A DNA stretch of 43,939 nucleotides from Oceanobacillus sp. J11TS1. Lineage in GTDB: Bacteria; Bacillota; Bacilli; Bacillales; Amphibacillaceae. Location of the stretch: positions 1 through 43,939 of the forward strand of contig NZ_BORO01000030.1 in the NCBI RefSeq assembly GCF_018333215.1, read 5' to 3'. The translations under genes were made by a program, and so were the position numbers. The notes under the pieces are model-generated. The model made no database searches. It had not been told where the DNA came from and saw only the letters and a program-made list of their open reading frames with translations. Below, piece by piece: positions 42,739-43,939 of the stretch (its first letter is position 1; the number at the start of each line of letters is the position of its first letter).

Positions 42739-43467
42739 TCACTCGATCTTTTTTATCATCCAATTCAGTGCAACTTTCGAACGCGCATAGTGTACCAACG
42801 GTTTCTCTTTTGTAACGTTCTCCGGTAAAAAGGGAAAAAGCGATTGATGTTTGATGTTTATTTTTGCATGCTTAACTGACCAACTTTCATGCTGAATGTC
42901 CCCACGATATAAATGACCTGATTTATATGTCCACATAATATACCGTTCCAATAACCAATAATCTAGCCCCTGCTTTTCTGGCTGGAAGAATTCATTTTTG
43001 GGGCAGTAGCTCGCTTTAAATTTTGCTGGCACCTTTCCTTTACGCGAACTATAGATATGATAGGTATCTGTTATTTTTTTCATCCTCATATCCGCATGAT
43101 AAAAAGGAGCAGTTACCATCTTTGCGCCCAGGACAGCAGATAATTTATTGGTATCCATGCTGAAGAAATATACGCCTTTTTCTCCATTTCTTTTCACATA
43201 CGTTCTTGCATTTACTTGCAGCATCGGACGTACATAAGGAATCCTTGGTAAATGACGCAATCGAACCCTGCTAATTTTAAAAGACACAATACTAATCCAC
43301 GCTTGCCCATGATATGTATCTAGCTCTAACCCTTCTGGGAGATGATTCGCCAGCACTTCAGGTGAAATTGGCCAATGGATAAATAATAAATTCTCCCACT
43401 TCTGCAGCATTACCCAGGGGGAGAGTTCATTACTTTCTATTTTTCGCGTAATTTTTTTAAACATCAT
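42739..43467 (-). CDS. DUF2071 (YqjF-like) protein
   Basis: A 242-residue protein of the DUF2071/YqjF family: MLQKWENLLFIHWPISPEVL at the N-terminus, then LPEGLELDTYHGQAWISIVSF, then VRPMLQVNARTYVKRNGEKG and FFSMDTNKLSAVLGAKM. The motif order is intact. The function is unknown. The frame is open to 43536, but a GGGAAAGGG ribosome site points to ATG 43467 (or 43464). It lies between the phn operon and repeat array C. Confidence 0.82.
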   Translation of the reverse strand: MMFKKITRKIESNELSPWVMLQKWENLLFIHWPISPEVLANHLPEGLELDTYHGQAWISIVSFKISRVRLRHLPRIPYVRPMLQVNARTYVKRNGEKGVYFFSMDTNKLSAVLGAKMVTAPFYHADMRMKKITDTYHIYSSRKGKVPAKFKASYCPKNEFFQPEKQGLDYWLLERYIMWTYKSGHLYRGDIQHESWSVKHAKINIKHQSLFPFLPENVTKEKPLVHYARSKVALNWMIKKIE

Positions 43468-43599
43468 ATGAACCCTTTCCCTGCTAATATGTATAATTGA
43501 ATGTAGTTTCACTTTTATAAAAGCAAAGCAACCCAAACCTCGTTATTCATTATTCCACAATCTTTAGGATTCTAAAACAGAACTTGGGTGGATTGGCTT
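43468..43599. other. Intergenic, between DUF2071 gene and array C
   Basis: AT-rich upstream region of the minus-strand DUF2071 gene. No promoter hexamers stood out, and no other gene is supported. Confidence 0.4.
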
Positions 43600-43812
43600 G
43601 GAGCGACTTTTTTCTTTTTGGAGCGCATTCTGATGGGGTTGGAGCGCTTTTTCATTTTGGGAGCGGTCCGGGATGGGGATGGAGCGCTTTTTCTTTTTTG
43701 GGAGCGGTTCGGGATGGGGGTGGAGCGCTTTTCCCTTTTTTCGAGCGGATTCTGATGGAGTTGGAGCGACTTTTTTCTTTTTGGAGCGCATTCTGATGGG
43801 GTTGGAGCGCTT
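43600..43812 (+). repeat. GAGCG array C
   Basis: Eleven cores start at 43601, 43621, 43642, 43661, 43682, 43702, 43723, 43743, 43764, 43784 and 43805, spaced 19-21 bp (mean 20.4). Contexts alternate between GGAGCGCTTTTT-type and GGAGCGG/CGAGCGG/GGAGCGCATT-type, again giving a 41-bp unit, but the spacers (TTCTGATGGGGTT, TTCGGGATGGGGGT, T-rich tracts) differ from those of arrays A and B. The cores point the same way as in the other arrays. Confidence 0.95.
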
Positions 43813-43856
43813 TTTGATGACGTACAATAGTCTGTGTAAGATGAATAAATAGGAAA

Positions 43857-43916
43857 GGTAAGGTTATCCTACCCTTTAGTTAATCACGACAAAAACTAAG
43901 AAGAGGAGACCTTACC
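43857..43916. repeat. Inverted repeat before the cut ORF at the right edge
   Basis: GGTAAGGT (43857-43864) and ACCTTACC (43909-43916) are exact complements, the right arm abutting the start codon at 43918. Such a pair could fold over the ribosome site or belong to a mobile element end; neither can be decided here. Confidence 0.4.
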
Positions 43917-43917
43917 C

Positions 43918-43939
43918 ATGTCTACTAGTATAACTGATA
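43918..43939 (+). CDS. Start of an ORF cut by the window end
   Basis: ATG 43918, preceded by AAGAAGAGGAGA, begins a frame reading M-S-T-S-I-T-D before the sequence ends. Too short to identify. The good ribosome site suggests a real gene, possibly a transposase given the inverted repeat, but that is a guess. Confidence 0.4.

Noticed and set aside
43564-43827. Lys/Pro-rich open frame on the minus strand and Phe/Gly-rich frame on the plus strand over array C
   Set aside because: Translation of the repeat only; no start signals.

Overview
The window looks like chromosome of a low-GC, endospore-forming Bacillaceae member, probably a salt-tolerant genus near Oceanobacillus or Virgibacillus. It carries a complete GerA-type germinant receptor operon, CotF-like and AprX-like proteins, a KatE-type catalase, an OpuAC-type compatible-solute binding protein, AGGAGG-type ribosome sites and several TTG starts. 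The genus is an inference. No rRNA, tRNA, CRISPR, prophage or intact insertion sequence was seen.

Layout. 1-2200: two arrays of a short GAGCG-core repeat bracket a YkoQ-like metallophosphoesterase. 2200-6400: a YkoP-like protein, a YkoN-like glycosyltransferase and catalase KatE. 6500-16740: a sporulation/germination block with a CotF-like coat protein, a small lipoprotein, a small membrane protein plus GerC, GerB and GerA subunits (one minus-strand operon), two DUF3231 proteins and four small membrane proteins. 16900-21700: AprX-like serine protease, a 2-TM protein, an orphan OpuAC and a YeeE/YedE sulfur transporter. 21900-27060: an AbgB-like M20 amidohydrolase with a DUF3100 membrane protein and partner, divergent from a GAF/PucR-type regulator. 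27190-28490: a decayed lysR and a decayed panE-like gene meeting head to head at a deletion scar. 28600-33000: DUF1801, two-domain VOC, MFS, GNAT and an APH-fold kinase. 33160-38090: a five-gene D-galactonate operon (IclR regulator, KDG kinase, KDPGal aldolase, DgoD, GntP permease) with a readable promoter, operator and cre-like site. 38200-42720: a HAD hydrolase and a phosphonate-type ABC transporter (PhnD, PhnC, two PhnE). 42740-43939: a DUF2071 protein, a third GAGCG array and the first codons of a gene cut by the window end.

The strongest unexplained signal is the GAGCG array family. Forty-five GAGCG cores (one degenerate) in three arrays lie on the plus strand at an almost strict alternation of 20 and 21 bp, about two helical turns, while the sequence between cores differs from array to array. 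Other notable points are the lysR/panE deletion scar, a frameshifted mini-ORF ahead of the DUF3100 operon, a near-perfect 29-bp palindrome at the galactonate promoter, and an intercistronic hairpin between phnD and phnC. Everything here comes from reading the sequence; no database search was run.
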